Made by a program: the position numbers and the translations under genes. This document shows positions 41,848 through 51,689 of a stretch of 64,000 nucleotides of DNA, piece by piece. A model generated the notes under the pieces. That model was not told the origin of the DNA, made no database searches, and worked only from the letters and a program-made list of their open reading frames with translations. The DNA comes from Foliamicus sp963666765 (GTDB lineage: Bacteria; Pseudomonadota; Gammaproteobacteria; Steroidobacterales; Foliamicaceae), in assembly GCA_963666765.1 (NCBI GenBank), contig OY762933.1:620001-684000 (forward strand). The letters are read 5' to 3'. Positions within the stretch are counted from its first letter, which is position 1. Each line of letters begins with the position of its first letter.

Positions 41848-43419
41848 TCAGGATTGGCCCAGCCCCAACGCGCCGGGATTCATGAGGTTGTTCGGGTCCA
41901 CGCTGCCCTTGAACTCCCGTAGAAGCCGTTCGGCCTCGGGCTGGCGGCCGCGCAGGTACGGATAGGTCTTGCCGACCTGCAGGTGGGTTGCCCCGACCTG
42001 CCAGAAGATGTCCAGGATGCGCTGGCGAAGTTCCGCCACCAGGGCGCGCCCTTCCGGGTTCTCGTCGTATTCCGGCAACGTGGCCAGATAGTCCTGCGGC
42101 ATGAATCGCTTGTGGAATACGGTCTGGCTGTCCTCCCAGTAGAACACCGGCTCGTACAGGAACGCATTGGAATTGATGGTCATGAACATCGCGCCCTTGT
42201 CCACCCGCAACTCCTTCATTCGATCGGCGTTCTCCTCGTACATGGCCATGAGCCGGCGGCGGAATTCCGGAACCTGCGAAAACGGCAGGATGCCGTGCAG
42301 CGGCACCCACCGCTCGCCCTTGACGCCGAGCACGGAGTACATCGGAATGAACGGCATGGCTCGCAGGACGGTCGGCACGGTATTGGCTATTTCGGTCCCG
42401 TGCGGGCGCATGGTTTCACGGACCAGCTTCAGTTTGGACTTGACCTCTGCGGCGCTGTACCCCTCCACAACGTAGTGGGCGGAATGGCTGAAGCCCGCAA
42501 AGAAGCGCTTGCCCGCCAGCGCCATGCGCGTCAGGCGGCTGACGGCCTCCAGCGGATTGCTGGAGTCGCGGGCCACGTTCCACACGGCGCGCAGCGCATC
42601 GGCGGTATCAGTCTTGGTGAGCTGGCCCTGCTGCAGCTTGGGGTCCAGTCCGTAATTGTCGGCGACCACGCCCAGGCGCGCCACCGCGGACATCCCCGCG
42701 GACATGTCGTCGAAGGTGTCGAAGCCGAAAGAGGCCGTGCCGGTGCGCTCCGGGCGCCTCATCAGCCGCAGCGTGATGCGCGCCTTGATTCCCATGGCCC
42801 CGGTGTCACCCGTGAAGAGGCCGGTAAGGTCAGGTCCGTACCAGCGGAAGAACGGCCTGGACGTGCTGATCGAAGCCGATCCCGTCTTCAGGAGTTTGCC
42901 GTTGCCCAGCACGACGTCGAATGAAAGCACCGATTCCGCGGAAAGGCCGTGATTTCCCGTGCCCATGCTCGCGGAATTCTGTGAAGTCGATCCGCCAACG
43001 GTGGCTTTCAGGCCGGAGAACGGCCCCCAGAACGGGGTGCGCAGCTTTTTCTTCGCCAGCGCGGCGTTGAGCCGCTCCCAGGTCACCGCGGGTTCGACAG
43101 TCACGTACATGTCCGTGTCGTTGATTTCCACGATGCGGTTCAGGCGCGAGGTTTCCACAAGCAGGGACTGCGACGTCACCGGCAGGTAGCCGTCGGTGTA
43201 GGAAGCGCCGCCTCCCCGGGGCACAAGAGCGATGTTGTTCCTGAGTGCGATCCGCGCCGCTTCCTGCAGCTCCTCCACCGTCCCCGGCCGAATGACCGCC
43301 AGCGGCATTTCCCGGGAGTTGTAGACGTCGGTCGTGAAATAGCGGCGCTCGGCATCGTCCGTGATCACGTGATCGCTGCCCAGCAGGCTGGAAAGTTCCT
43401 GAAGAATCTCTTGGCTCAT
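41848..43419 (-). CDS. VAO/PCMH-type FAD-linked oxidase
   Basis: This 523-residue flavoprotein has an N-terminal FAD-binding PCMH domain (AVIRPGTVEELQEAARIALRNN, VPRGGGASYTDGYLP, VEPAVTWERLNAAL, GGSTSQNSASMGTGNHGLS). Its C-terminal cap ends with the conserved DPNNLMNPG. Relatives include vanillyl-alcohol oxidase, p-cresol methylhydroxylase and glycolate/lactate oxidases; the substrate here is unknown. No signal peptide is seen. The ATG at 43419 has GGAGGGG four bases upstream and was preferred to an extension to 43452. It forms a minus-strand unit with the exported protein at 39917 (11-base gap) and the DUF1838 gene. Confidence 0.87.
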   Translation of the reverse strand: MSQEILQELSSLLGSDHVITDDAERRYFTTDVYNSREMPLAVIRPGTVEELQEAARIALRNNIALVPRGGGASYTDGYLPVTSQSLLVETSRLNRIVEINDTDMYVTVEPAVTWERLNAALAKKKLRTPFWGPFSGLKATVGGSTSQNSASMGTGNHGLSAESVLSFDVVLGNGKLLKTGSASISTSRPFFRWYGPDLTGLFTGDTGAMGIKARITLRLMRRPERTGTASFGFDTFDDMSAGMSAVARLGVVADNYGLDPKLQQGQLTKTDTADALRAVWNVARDSSNPLEAVSRLTRMALAGKRFFAGFSHSAHYVVEGYSAAEVKSKLKLVRETMRPHGTEIANTVPTVLRAMPFIPMYSVLGVKGERWVPLHGILPFSQVPEFRRRLMAMYEENADRMKELRVDKGAMFMTINSNAFLYEPVFYWEDSQTVFHKRFMPQDYLATLPEYDENPEGRALVAELRQRILDIFWQVGATHLQVGKTYPYLRGRQPEAERLLREFKGSVDPNNLMNPGALGLGQS

Positions 43420-43531
43420 TTTCCCCTCCGGTCCATGGCCCTCGCCCCGCATCTGCTATTGCCCGCGCCCCCGGCTCAGGCCTGGGACGCCAATGTATAC
43501 GGGACCGGGCAAGAAGCGAGATTCTATTCGA

Positions 43532-46500
43532 TCAAACGCGCGCGCCTGCTGCGGTATCCGGCTCCGCCTCCAAACGGGGCTCGCCGCTCTCGTAACAAAT
43601 CCGGCGCGCGGGTTGCGAGGGGATGCGCCGGGACGACAACACGCCGGTCAGGTTCGCCGGATCCACGCTGGAAATGCGGATGATCGAAGCAAATTTCTTC
43701 CTGCGACGCATGGCGCGCAGTTCCTCCACTGCGGCGGGGGTGGCAAACTGCTCGCCGCTGAATCCGTCCGCGAAGCGCCCGCCACGCAGTTCGCCCCGCG
43801 CCTCCATTCGGCGATAGACCCGCAGCCATGCGCGCCAGGGCGGAAGCCCGCGGTCACGCGCCAGCAGGGCGCGGAAAACGATGCCGTAACGGCGAACCAT
43901 CGCTTCGGCCAGGTACTGAACCCGGTCGTCCTCGTTGACTTCATCGTCGGCGGGCGTCGGCAGGGCGGACCATCGGCCGCCGGCCTGCACGCCGCTCATC
44001 CGGGCCCGCAGCCCGCCGAAGCGGGGACGCTTGCCGGCACGCGTAATCAGCGCGCGCAATCCGGTAAAACTGTCCGATGTCACCAGCCCGGCCGCGGCCA
44101 GTTCGCCCAGCGCCATCTCCACCTGGCTGCGCAGCATGCCGGTATTTCGCACCAGGCTGACGAAAAAGTCCGCGCCACCGTTGCGGAGCACTTCAAGGAC
44201 CTTGCGCGCACCGAAGGAGAGACCGTCCATGCGCCCCGGCGCCAACGGCCAGTAGTCCCAGCATTCCCGCTTGAGAAGGCATATCGGCGTGTTGGCGGCC
44301 AGCCGCCCTCCCCCTCGCCCGGCGAACGGTTCGGCGCGCTTCCACAGCCATTCGCCCGAAGCGAGCACCTGGTCCAGCATGGCCGGGGAAAAATCGCCTA
44401 TCCTGGCCGGGAGCACAGTGCTTTCCCAGGCGGCCGCCGGGGCGGCGCAGCCTTCCAGCCTTTCCAGCGCGAGACGAAGGCTTTCCGGGCCCCTGGGCCG
44501 CTCCGCCCCGACGCCCTGCCAATGCAGCAGAAAGGTGGTGAATTCCGCGGCGCTTACCGGCTTGATCTGTTGCCGCAGCGATTTCAGCGTGCGCCGGTGT
44601 ATGCGGGCGAGCAAGCCGCGTTCACACCACTCGTCCGGACCGTCCGCTTCGGCGCCGGTCCGAAACCGGCCGCGAACCACGAAACCTTCTCCTTCCAGCG
44701 CCACCAGTGCTTCGGCGCCGGCTGCCGCCTCCAGTCCCAGCGGCTGCGTTAGCTCTGCAGCGCTTACCGGCCCCAGAATTTCAAGCCGGCTGCGCAGCAG
44801 TTCACGGACCTCGGCTGCGGCGTCCTGCGGTTGCGCACAGACCGCGGCCAGCTCCTCCCGGCGTTCCACGCAGGCCCAGACCTCCCTGCCATCGCCGACC
44901 GTAAAGCTGAGCGCCCGACCCTGCGCCGCCAGCTCCGCAAGAGCATCCGCGTGTTCCGCCAGTTCGGCTTCGGTCAGGAAACCCGCCAGATTCAAGGCGT
45001 CGTGCAATTCGTCCGCATCGCGCGGCCTCGGCCAGGCTTCCGCGCACACTTCGGCGATCGCCTGGGGGTCGGGCCTCGCCAACGTTGCAGCGTCTTCGAT
45101 GTCCATCAGATGACGGGTTCGAATCGCCTGGGTGCGGCGTTCCTCGGCCGGCGCATCGTCGAGGAACGCATAGGGCCTGGCGGTGATGACTTCCTGGGCC
45201 AGGACCGACGGCGAGGCAGGCTCGGCAAAGCGCACGTCGGCCGCGCCCCGCTCAAAGGAGCGCAGCAGGTCCAGCAGGCCGTCGGCGTCCATCAGGTCGT
45301 GCAGGCAATCGTCCAGGGTCTGGTCGACCAGAGGATGATCGGGGACGGCGCGGTCGCCCGTGAGGTTCTCGGCGCACGCGACCAGGTCGGGGAACAGCGC
45401 AACCATGAGGTCCTCCGCATCGCCTCGCTGAAACTGCGCCGGGCGCCGTTCGCCCTTCCAGTTGCGGAGTATGGCCAGCGCCGTGGAGGCGGTCCATCGC
45501 CAGCGCGTGGGAAACATGGGTGAGTCGAGCACGGCCTGCACCAGGAGTTCATGCGCGGTAGAGGAATTCAGCCAGGCGGTGATTTCCTTCAGCGGAAAGC
45601 TGTGACCCGGGCCAAGCGATATCACGATGCTGTCGTCCAGCGCCGCCGCCTGCGGTTCGATATTGAACTTTCGGCAAATACGCTTGCGCAGCGCCAGGCC
45701 CCAGGCGCGATTGAGGCGTGAGCCCAGCGGCGAATGGATGACGACGTGCATGTCGCCCAGTTCGTCGAGGAAGCGCTCGATCACGAATCGTCCCGCGCCC
45801 GGCAGAGAGCCGAGCGTGGCGCGCGCGGCCTCCAGGTACTCCACCGCCTGGCGGGCGGCCTCGGGCGACCCGCCGGGGATTCCACTCAGCCAGGCAGCCG
45901 CATCCGCGCCTTCGGCGAGCCGAGCCTCCACGCCGTCGAGGAGGCCGGCTACCCGAGCCGAGAGTTCCCTGCTGCGTCCGGGCGCCTCACCGAACCAGAA
46001 GGGGATGGTGGGCGGCGCTCCCCGGGCGTCCTCCACATACACCTTGCCGGAGGCGACGCGCTGGATGCGGTAGGAGGTATTGCCCAGCTGGAAGATGTCG
46101 CCGGGCAGGCTCTCGAAGGCAAAATCCTCGTTCAGCGTGCCGATGCGGGTTTCTGACGGCATAAGCAGCACGTCGTAATCGAACTGGTCCGGTATGGTCC
46201 CGCCGTTGGTGAGGGCAGTGATGCGGGCCGAGCGCCGTGGCCTCAGGAGTTGCCTGACGCTGTCCAGATGGAGGTAGGCGCCGGAGCGCCCTCGCCGAGT
46301 GGAGTAGCCGTCCGCCAGCATCTGCGCCACCCGGCCAAAGCGCTTGCGATCCAGCTTTCGGTACGGCCAGGCCAGAGAGTAGGCCTCATGCAGTTCGTCG
46401 ATGCCTTTCTCGCCGCAGGCCCCTTCAGCCACGATTTGTTGCGCCAGCACATCCATGGCCCCGTCCGGAATGCGGATCTCCTCGATTTCGTTCACGGCTG

Positions 46501-47703
46501 CGGCCTTCAGCAGCGCAAGGTTCTCCACCAGTTCGCCGCGGGACAGCGGGAACAGGCGCCCGCGGGGTACCTCGCCGACCGCGTGGCCCGAACGTCCGAC
46601 GCGTTGCAGAAACCGCGAGATACCGCGTGGAGAGCCCAATTGGCAGACCAGGTCCACCGACCCGATGTCGATGCCCAGTTCCAGCGAGGCCGTGGCGACA
46701 AGGACCTTGAGGCTTCCGCTCTTGAGTCGCTGCTCGGCCTCGCCGCGGTGCTCCTTGGACATGCTGCCGTGGTGGGACGCGACAGCGTCCTCGCCCAGTC
46801 TCTCGCTCAATTGACGCGCGGCCCGTTCGCACAGCCGCCGGGTGTTGACGAAAACCAGGGTCGAATCATGACCCCGCACCAGTTCCGCCAGCCGGTCGTA
46901 CAGTTCCGACCAGACTTCCAGCGGCATGACCGCCTGCAACGGCGATCCAGGCAATTCCAGCGCCAGGTCCCGCTCGCGCGCGGCGCCGACATCCACAATC
47001 GCGCAATTACGCTGTCCCGCCCCCAGGAGGAATCGTGCCATGCGCTCCAGTGGACGCTGGGTGGCCGACATGCCGATTCTCCGCAGGGGCGGGCCGGCAA
47101 GCATTTCAGCCTCTGAAGGCTGAGCGTGAGATGGGCTCCCCGTTTGCCCCCTGCCAGCGAGTGCAATTCGTCCAGAATCACAGTCCTTGCCTGCGAAAGC
47201 AGTCCCCTGCCGCCATCCGACGTGAGCAGCAGGTACAGCGACTCCGGCGTAGTCACCAGGATGTGCGGCGGCTTCTTCAGCAGCCGGCGGCGGTCGGCCG
47301 GGGAACTGTCGCCGGTGCGCAGACCGGCGGTAATGCCCGAGGCCGGCAGGCCCCTGGCCTCGAGACACCGGTCGATTCCCGAAAGCGGCTCGCTCAGGTT
47401 CCGGCGAACGTCGTTTGAAAGGGCCCGCAAAGGCGAAACGTAAACGACCTCCGTTCGCTGCGGCAAATCTCCCCGCAGGCTGCGGCGCAACATTTCATCG
47501 ATGACGGCAAGAAAGCCTGCGAGGGTCTTGCCGGACCCCGTGGGGGCCGCAAGCAGCACATGCCGGCCCTCGGCGATGGCCGGCCAGGCGCCCTCCTGCA
47601 CCGCCGTGGGCCGCTGAAACGCCTCTTCAAACCACTCGCAAACCACCTCATGAAGGCCGTCCAGTGCGGATGGAGTATTGCTGCGGCCTGTCCCGGCGCT
47701 CAT
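43532..47703 (-). pseudogene. lhr: Lhr-family DEAD/DEAH helicase, single-base frameshift
   Basis: From the ATG at 47703 the first frame gives FQRPTAVQEGAWPAI, Walker A (LLAAPTGSGKTLAG), YVSPLRALSNDV, VTTPESLYLLL and the Walker B-like ILDELHSLAGGKRGAHL, then LSLQRLK. At about 47106 the homology moves to another frame, which supplies LAGPPLRRIGMSATQRPLE. It runs on through the second RecA domain (FVNTRRLCERAARQL, VATASLELGIDIGSVDLV, QRVGRSGH) and the Lhr winged-helix and C-terminal domains to 43532. Adding one G after CTG at 47107 would restore RLEMLAG and a protein of 1390 residues, normal for Lhr with a C-terminal extension. The rest is free of damage, so a sequencing error or very recent mutation is likely. 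Confidence 0.85.
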
Positions 47704-47727
47704 ATCAGCCGGGACCCGGATGAAAAG

Positions 47728-47803
47728 TGGTAGGCGCGAGTGGAATTGAACCACCGACCCCTTGCATGTCAAGCAAGTGCTCTAACCCCTGAGCTACGCG
47801 CCT
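47728..47803 (-). tRNA. tRNA-Val(GAC)
   Basis: This is a 76-base minus-strand cloverleaf. The acceptor stem AGGCGCG pairs with CGCGCCT, followed by discriminator A and an encoded CCA. The D stem is GCTC/GAGC. The anticodon stem CTTGC/GCAAG has loop TTGACAT, giving anticodon GAC. The T arm has loop TTCAATT. The 3' end is 24 bases from the lhr start, so the tRNA may lie on the same transcript. Confidence 0.95.
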
Positions 47804-47916
47804 GTGAAAACGATCGCGTGAATATACACGAAGGAACGGTCTCTCCGGGAGCGACTGCGTCTCGCCTTCGCGCGGCTCGGGACGACCTCCTTCCCGGCCT
47901 GGTGTTCTGTCCCGCC

Positions 47917-48831
47917 TCAGGACAGCACTCCGGCGGCCCGGCGTTCCGCCATCGCTTCAGGCCGGAAGCGGTAGAGGCGCGCAGGTCGTCCGCCGGTGTC
48001 GGGCTTGCGCACGCCGGTAGCCTCCACGAGTTTCTGGTTTGCGACCAGGCGACGGAAATTCTGCTTGTGAAGACTGCGGCCGATGATCGCCTCTATCACG
48101 CGCTGCAGTTCGAACAGCGTGAATTCCGGGGGCATGAGTTCGAACACGACCGGGCGGTAGCGGAGTTTTCCCCGCATCCTGCCCAGGGCGGTGGCGAGTA
48201 TGCGCCGGTGATCCAGCGCCATGCATGACCCGTCAAGAATCCTTCCCGGCGGCGCCGAGGCGCCCCGATCGTGCCAGGACTCGGCCACAAGAGCCGCCTC
48301 GTAGACAAGTTCGTAGCGCTCCAGCACAAGATCCGGCGTCCATCCGGCCTCGCCCTGCCCCAGACAGCGTTCGATCCGCTCGATGCGCTCCCTTCGGGTA
48401 GCGTCGGCCCTGGCTCGGTTCCTCCATTTCTGTAATCCCTGCCCCAGCGGCGCTGCCGAATACCGTGCGGTGCGCTGGTCCTCCCAGGGAAAAAACTCAT
48501 AGCAGGCGCGCCATTGGCCCCCGGTAGAGCAGAGGTCATGGCGAACCAGCGCCAGGTAGGCCACCGTTATGGTCCGGTCGGGGCTGCGTGGCCAGAAATT
48601 CCGGCGCCGGTCACCGAACGTATAGAGTTGCTCCAGCCAGGCCGGTTCCAACCCCACCTGCCGCCTGAGCAGCCGGCGGGCGCCGAATTCCAGCGTCTGG
48701 TCGCGGGTGCCGCGCAGACGGTCGGAAGGCAGGCGGGCCGATGGGCTGTCCGACAGGACCAGAACCCGCGGCTCGTCATCCACGACGGTCAGCACCACTG
48801 CGCTGAGCTCCACGCTGATCGGTTCGGTCAC
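47917..48831 (-). CDS. nrtR: NrtR-type regulator of NAD metabolism
   Basis: This 304-residue protein has an N-terminal Nudix-fold domain (VELSAVVLTVVDDEPRVLVL) and a C-terminal winged helix. The C-terminal block RRILATALGRMRGKLRYRPVVFELMPPEFTLFELQRVIEAIIGR, then KQNFRRLV and GRPARLYRF, is characteristic of NrtR. The Nudix box is degenerate (LEFGARRLLRRQVGLE lacks the catalytic REUxEE glutamates), as is common for NrtR, which senses ADP-ribose rather than hydrolysing it. It is divergent from nadA, the expected target. Repeats lie between the two genes. A GTG at 48831 is the only suitable start, with a weak ribosome site. Confidence 0.88.
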   Translation of the reverse strand: MTEPISVELSAVVLTVVDDEPRVLVLSDSPSARLPSDRLRGTRDQTLEFGARRLLRRQVGLEPAWLEQLYTFGDRRRNFWPRSPDRTITVAYLALVRHDLCSTGGQWRACYEFFPWEDQRTARYSAAPLGQGLQKWRNRARADATRRERIERIERCLGQGEAGWTPDLVLERYELVYEAALVAESWHDRGASAPPGRILDGSCMALDHRRILATALGRMRGKLRYRPVVFELMPPEFTLFELQRVIEAIIGRSLHKQNFRRLVANQKLVEATGVRKPDTGGRPARLYRFRPEAMAERRAAGVLS

Positions 48832-48875
48832 GGTTTCATTGTAGACGGGGCAGCTTGTGCGGGGTTGCCTCGCGC

Positions 48876-48909
48876 CAATTCGGGTCGCTCACACAATTCG
48901 GGTCGCTCA
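48876..48909. repeat. 16-base direct repeat between nrtR and nadA
   Basis: CAATTCGGGTCGCTCA occurs at 48876-48891 and 48894-48909 (18-base period), directly before the -35 of the nadA promoter. It is a candidate regulator-binding array or a local duplication. Confidence 0.7.
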
Positions 48910-48910
48910 T

Positions 48911-48939
48911 TTGACAAGACTTATGCTCATTTGTAGCAT
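48911..48939 (+). promoter_or_regulatory. nadA promoter with small inverted repeat
   Basis: TTGACA (48911-48916), a 17-base spacer and TAGCAT (48934-48939) lie 26 bases before the nadA ATG, whose ribosome site is GGAG at 48955. ATGCT (48923-48927) and AGCAT (48935-48939) form an inverted repeat over the -10, a possible NrtR operator. Confidence 0.6.
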
Positions 48940-48965
48940 TACATCCCCGCCAACGGAGCCGATGA

Positions 48966-49973
48966 ATGCCCCCTCAAGCTACAGAAGCATTGGAATACAC
49001 CGCCAGGGTGCAGGAACAAACGGCGCCAATCCGCGCGCGCCTGACGGACGTCATACCCGACGTGGAATGGCCCGCGCATGCGCCCTATATCGCCCGCATC
49101 AACGAACTGAAGAAGGAGCGGGACGTTGTAATCCTGGTGCACAACTACCAGACGCCGGAGATCTTTCACGGCGTGGCGGACTATTCGGGCGATTCGCTGG
49201 AACTTGCCCGGCTCGGCGCCAACTCCAGCGCCGGTGTGATCCTGATGTGCGGCGTTCACTTCATGGCGGAAACATCCAAGATCCTGGCGCCCGAGAAAAC
49301 AGTGCTTATTCCCGACCTCAAGGCCGGCTGCTCGCTGGCGGAGGCGATTACCGGCGAGGACGTACGCCTGCTGAAGCAGAAATACCCCGGCGTCCCCGTG
49401 GTCACTTACGTCAATACCTCGGCGGAGGTAAAGGCCGAATCGGACATCTGTTGCACGTCCGCGAATGCCGTGAAGATTGTGGAGTCGCTGGGCGTGGACC
49501 GCGTCATCTTTCTGCCCGACGGCTACCTCGGACGCTATGTCGCCAGCAAAACCGATGTGGAAATCATTCTCTGGGAAGGAAGTTGCGAAGTCCACGAGCG
49601 GTTCACGGCGGATGAAATACGCGCCTACCGCAACTCGCACTCCGGCATTCAGGTCATCGCCCACCCGGAGTGCCCGCCGGATGTTCTGGCGGAGGCCGAT
49701 TTTGTGGGTTCCACGTCGGCGATGATCCGCTACGTCGGCGAACGCAAGCCCAGGCGGGTAGTCATGGTTACCGAGTGTTCGATGAGCGATAACGTCGCCG
49801 TGGAACATCCCGATGTACAGTTCGTGCGCCCCTGCAATCTCTGTCCGCACATGAAACGCATAACCCTGCCGAAAATACTGCAAACACTGGAAACTCTTCA
49901 ACCGCGGGTCGAAGTCCCTGCGGAAATCTCGGCCCGCGCGCGGCTGGCCGTGGAGCGCATGCTGCAGGCCTGA
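48966..49973 (+). CDS. nadA: Quinolinate synthase NadA
   Basis: This 335-residue enzyme condenses iminoaspartate with dihydroxyacetone phosphate to quinolinate in de novo NAD synthesis. Recognisable segments are VILVHNYQTPEI, DYSGDSLEL, LMCGVHFMAET, IPDLKAGCSLAE, TYVNTSAEVKAESDICCTSANAV, HPECPPDVL and PCNLCPHMKRITL. The cysteines in LMCG, CCTS and CNLC include the three ligands of the 4Fe-4S cluster. Length and motifs are normal. It is divergent from nrtR and has a clear promoter. Tandem hairpins follow the stop, so it is probably monocistronic. Confidence 0.96.
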   Translation: MPPQATEALEYTARVQEQTAPIRARLTDVIPDVEWPAHAPYIARINELKKERDVVILVHNYQTPEIFHGVADYSGDSLELARLGANSSAGVILMCGVHFMAETSKILAPEKTVLIPDLKAGCSLAEAITGEDVRLLKQKYPGVPVVTYVNTSAEVKAESDICCTSANAVKIVESLGVDRVIFLPDGYLGRYVASKTDVEIILWEGSCEVHERFTADEIRAYRNSHSGIQVIAHPECPPDVLAEADFVGSTSAMIRYVGERKPRRVVMVTECSMSDNVAVEHPDVQFVRPCNLCPHMKRITLPKILQTLETLQPRVEVPAEISARARLAVERMLQA

Positions 49974-50011
49974 GCGGCAGGGACCTGCCGCATCGCCCAT
50001 ATACAATGGGC
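49974..50011 (+). terminator. Two tandem hairpins after nadA
   Basis: A seven-base-pair stem (49974-49980 with 49985-49991) begins right after the stop codon. A six-base-pair stem (49995-50000 with 50006-50011) follows. No T-run is present, so termination is possible but not certain. Confidence 0.4.
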
Positions 50012-50043
50012 ACCCGTTATCGGCACAAGTGGACTGACTTGCG

Positions 50044-51204
50044 ATGCAAGCGCAATACAAGATTTTGATGGTGGACGACGAGTCGGACCTTGAGCAACTG
50101 GTCCGGCAAAGAATGCGGCGCGAGATCCGCTCGGGGCAGTATTCCTTCCTCTTTGCCGGGGACGGCATCGAGGCGCTGGAAGCGCTGGGCGAACACAGCG
50201 ATATCGACCTGGTGCTCTCGGACATCAACATGCCGCGCATGGATGGACTGACCCTGCTGGAGAAGATCCCGGAAGTGAATACCGATCTTCGGTCGGTCGT
50301 AATCTCGGCCTACGGGGACATGAAGAACATTCGCTCCGCGATGAACCGCGGCGCTTTCGATTTCGTGACCAAACCGATCGACTTCGATGACCTGAGAGTC
50401 ACGATAGATCGCGGTTTGCGTCAACTGGAGATGTGGCGCGAAGCCGAAGCCTCGAAGGACAAGCTGATGACGCTGCAAAGCGAGTTGGAAGTAGCCAACA
50501 GAATGCAACAGTCGATTCTGCCCAAGCACTTCCCGAAGAACGACCAATACGAACTTTACGGCAGCATGGCGCCGGCCCGAAACGTGGGCGGCGATTTCTT
50601 CGACATCATTCGACTGGACGGCGGGCGCCTTGGCCTGTGCATTGCGGACGTGTCCGACAAGGGGATACCTGCCGCGTTGTTCATGATGTCCAGCCGCACC
50701 CTGCTTAAGGGCGCGGCTTTGGGCGTTGAGGATCCCGGCGCTGTCGTTACAGTAGTCAACGATCAGCTGCAGGATGGAAACGAGGCCAATATGTTCGTGA
50801 CCCTGTTCTACGCAGTGTTCGACCCCGAAACCGGAATAGTGCGCTTCGCCAACGGAGGGCACAATCCGCCCCTGATTGTCCACAAGGACGGGTCCTCGAC
50901 CGTCCTGCCGCTCACCGGCGGCGTGGCCCTGGGGGTCGCCCCGCAGTTCAAGTACAGCGCGAATGCAGTCCTGCTGGAGCCGGGCGAAGCGCTGGTAATG
51001 TATACGGACGGCGTGTCCGAGGCGGAAGACCGGGATAACAAGGAGTTCGGCATGGATCGCCTGCTCAAGGTATTTGCGGGCGCCAAGCTGGAGAGCGCGC
51101 GGGCCGCGAACGATGCGGTGTTCGCCGCGGTACGGGAATTTGCGGAGAACCGCTCGCAGTCGGACGACATTACCTGCCTTGTGCTGCTGCGGGCCGGATC
51201 GTAG
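50044..51204 (+). CDS. Response regulator fused to PP2C (RsbU/SpoIIE-type) phosphatase
   Basis: This 386-residue protein has a receiver domain at residues 1-125 (MVDDESD, phospho-acceptor Asp60 in LSDINMPRMDG, switch Ser in VISAYG and KPIDF), a coiled linker (about 125-165) and a PP2C/SpoIIE phosphatase. The phosphatase has NVGGDFFDI, IADVSDKGIPAALFM, FANGGHNPP, MYTDGVSEAEDR and SDDITCLVL, with the expected metal-binding aspartates. In partner-switching systems such phosphatases dephosphorylate a STAS antagonist and so free a sigma factor. The anti-sigma kinase follows two bases on, and a STAS protein is at 55115. The histidine kinase at 52844 is the likely phosphodonor. Confidence 0.93.
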   Translation: MQAQYKILMVDDESDLEQLVRQRMRREIRSGQYSFLFAGDGIEALEALGEHSDIDLVLSDINMPRMDGLTLLEKIPEVNTDLRSVVISAYGDMKNIRSAMNRGAFDFVTKPIDFDDLRVTIDRGLRQLEMWREAEASKDKLMTLQSELEVANRMQQSILPKHFPKNDQYELYGSMAPARNVGGDFFDIIRLDGGRLGLCIADVSDKGIPAALFMMSSRTLLKGAALGVEDPGAVVTVVNDQLQDGNEANMFVTLFYAVFDPETGIVRFANGGHNPPLIVHKDGSSTVLPLTGGVALGVAPQFKYSANAVLLEPGEALVMYTDGVSEAEDRDNKEFGMDRLLKVFAGAKLESARAANDAVFAAVREFAENRSQSDDITCLVLLRAGS

Positions 51205-51206
51205 TC

Positions 51207-51623
51207 ATGAGCGGGGAAATCCATCTTCGGATCCACGCCAGCCACGGGCAACTGGAGCTGGTGGAGAAAGCCATTGACGAAATGGCCCAGCTGGAGCAGT
51301 GGCCCGAAGAACTGGTATTCAAGGTCAAGCTGGTGTCGGAAGAACTGGGGCTGAACATCATCGACCACGGCTACGGCAACGATGAGTCCCAGGAGCTGGA
51401 ATTCCGGCTGATCGCCGGCGAAGAGAGCGTAACGATCGAGTTCATCGATGAGGCCAGGGCCTTCGATCCCCTGATGGAAACACCGATACCGAATACCGAG
51501 GCTGGGATCGAGGAACGGCAGGTCGGCGGCCTGGGCGTGTACCTGGTGAGGGAAATGATGGACGACGTCAAATACGCCCGGGAGGGCAACCGCAACCGGG
51601 TGACGTTGGTAGCCCGGCTCTAG
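51207..51623 (+). CDS. RsbW-like anti-sigma factor serine kinase (HATPase_c)
   Basis: This 138-residue protein has the GHKL ATPase fold. The N-box is VSEELGLNIIDHGYG, then IEFIDEARAFDP and a G-box GGLGVYLVREMMDDVKY. The layout and size match RsbW/SpoIIAB-type kinases, which bind a sigma factor or other partner and phosphorylate a STAS protein on Ser. The gene begins two bases after the response-regulator phosphatase stop, so they share a transcript. No sigma factor gene is in the window, so the controlled output is unknown. Confidence 0.9.
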   Translation: MSGEIHLRIHASHGQLELVEKAIDEMAQLEQWPEELVFKVKLVSEELGLNIIDHGYGNDESQELEFRLIAGEESVTIEFIDEARAFDPLMETPIPNTEAGIEERQVGGLGVYLVREMMDDVKYAREGNRNRVTLVARL

Positions 51624-51689
51624 GGCCTGTTAACGCTATGCAATGCCGCTCTGTCGTGTCTCGTCCCTAGCGCTGTGTTACGGGGGGGT

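Noticed and set aside
41837..42310. Upstream extension of the 39917 open frame to a 797-residue protein
   Set aside because: The extra part lies inside the flavin-oxidase gene in another frame, is Arg/Gly/Pro-rich and has no family motif. The ATG at 41836 with GGCAGG before it is a better start.
47704..47772. Extension of the Lhr N-terminal frame to 47772
   Set aside because: It runs through the tRNA-Val gene. The ATG at 47703 begins the recognisable protein.
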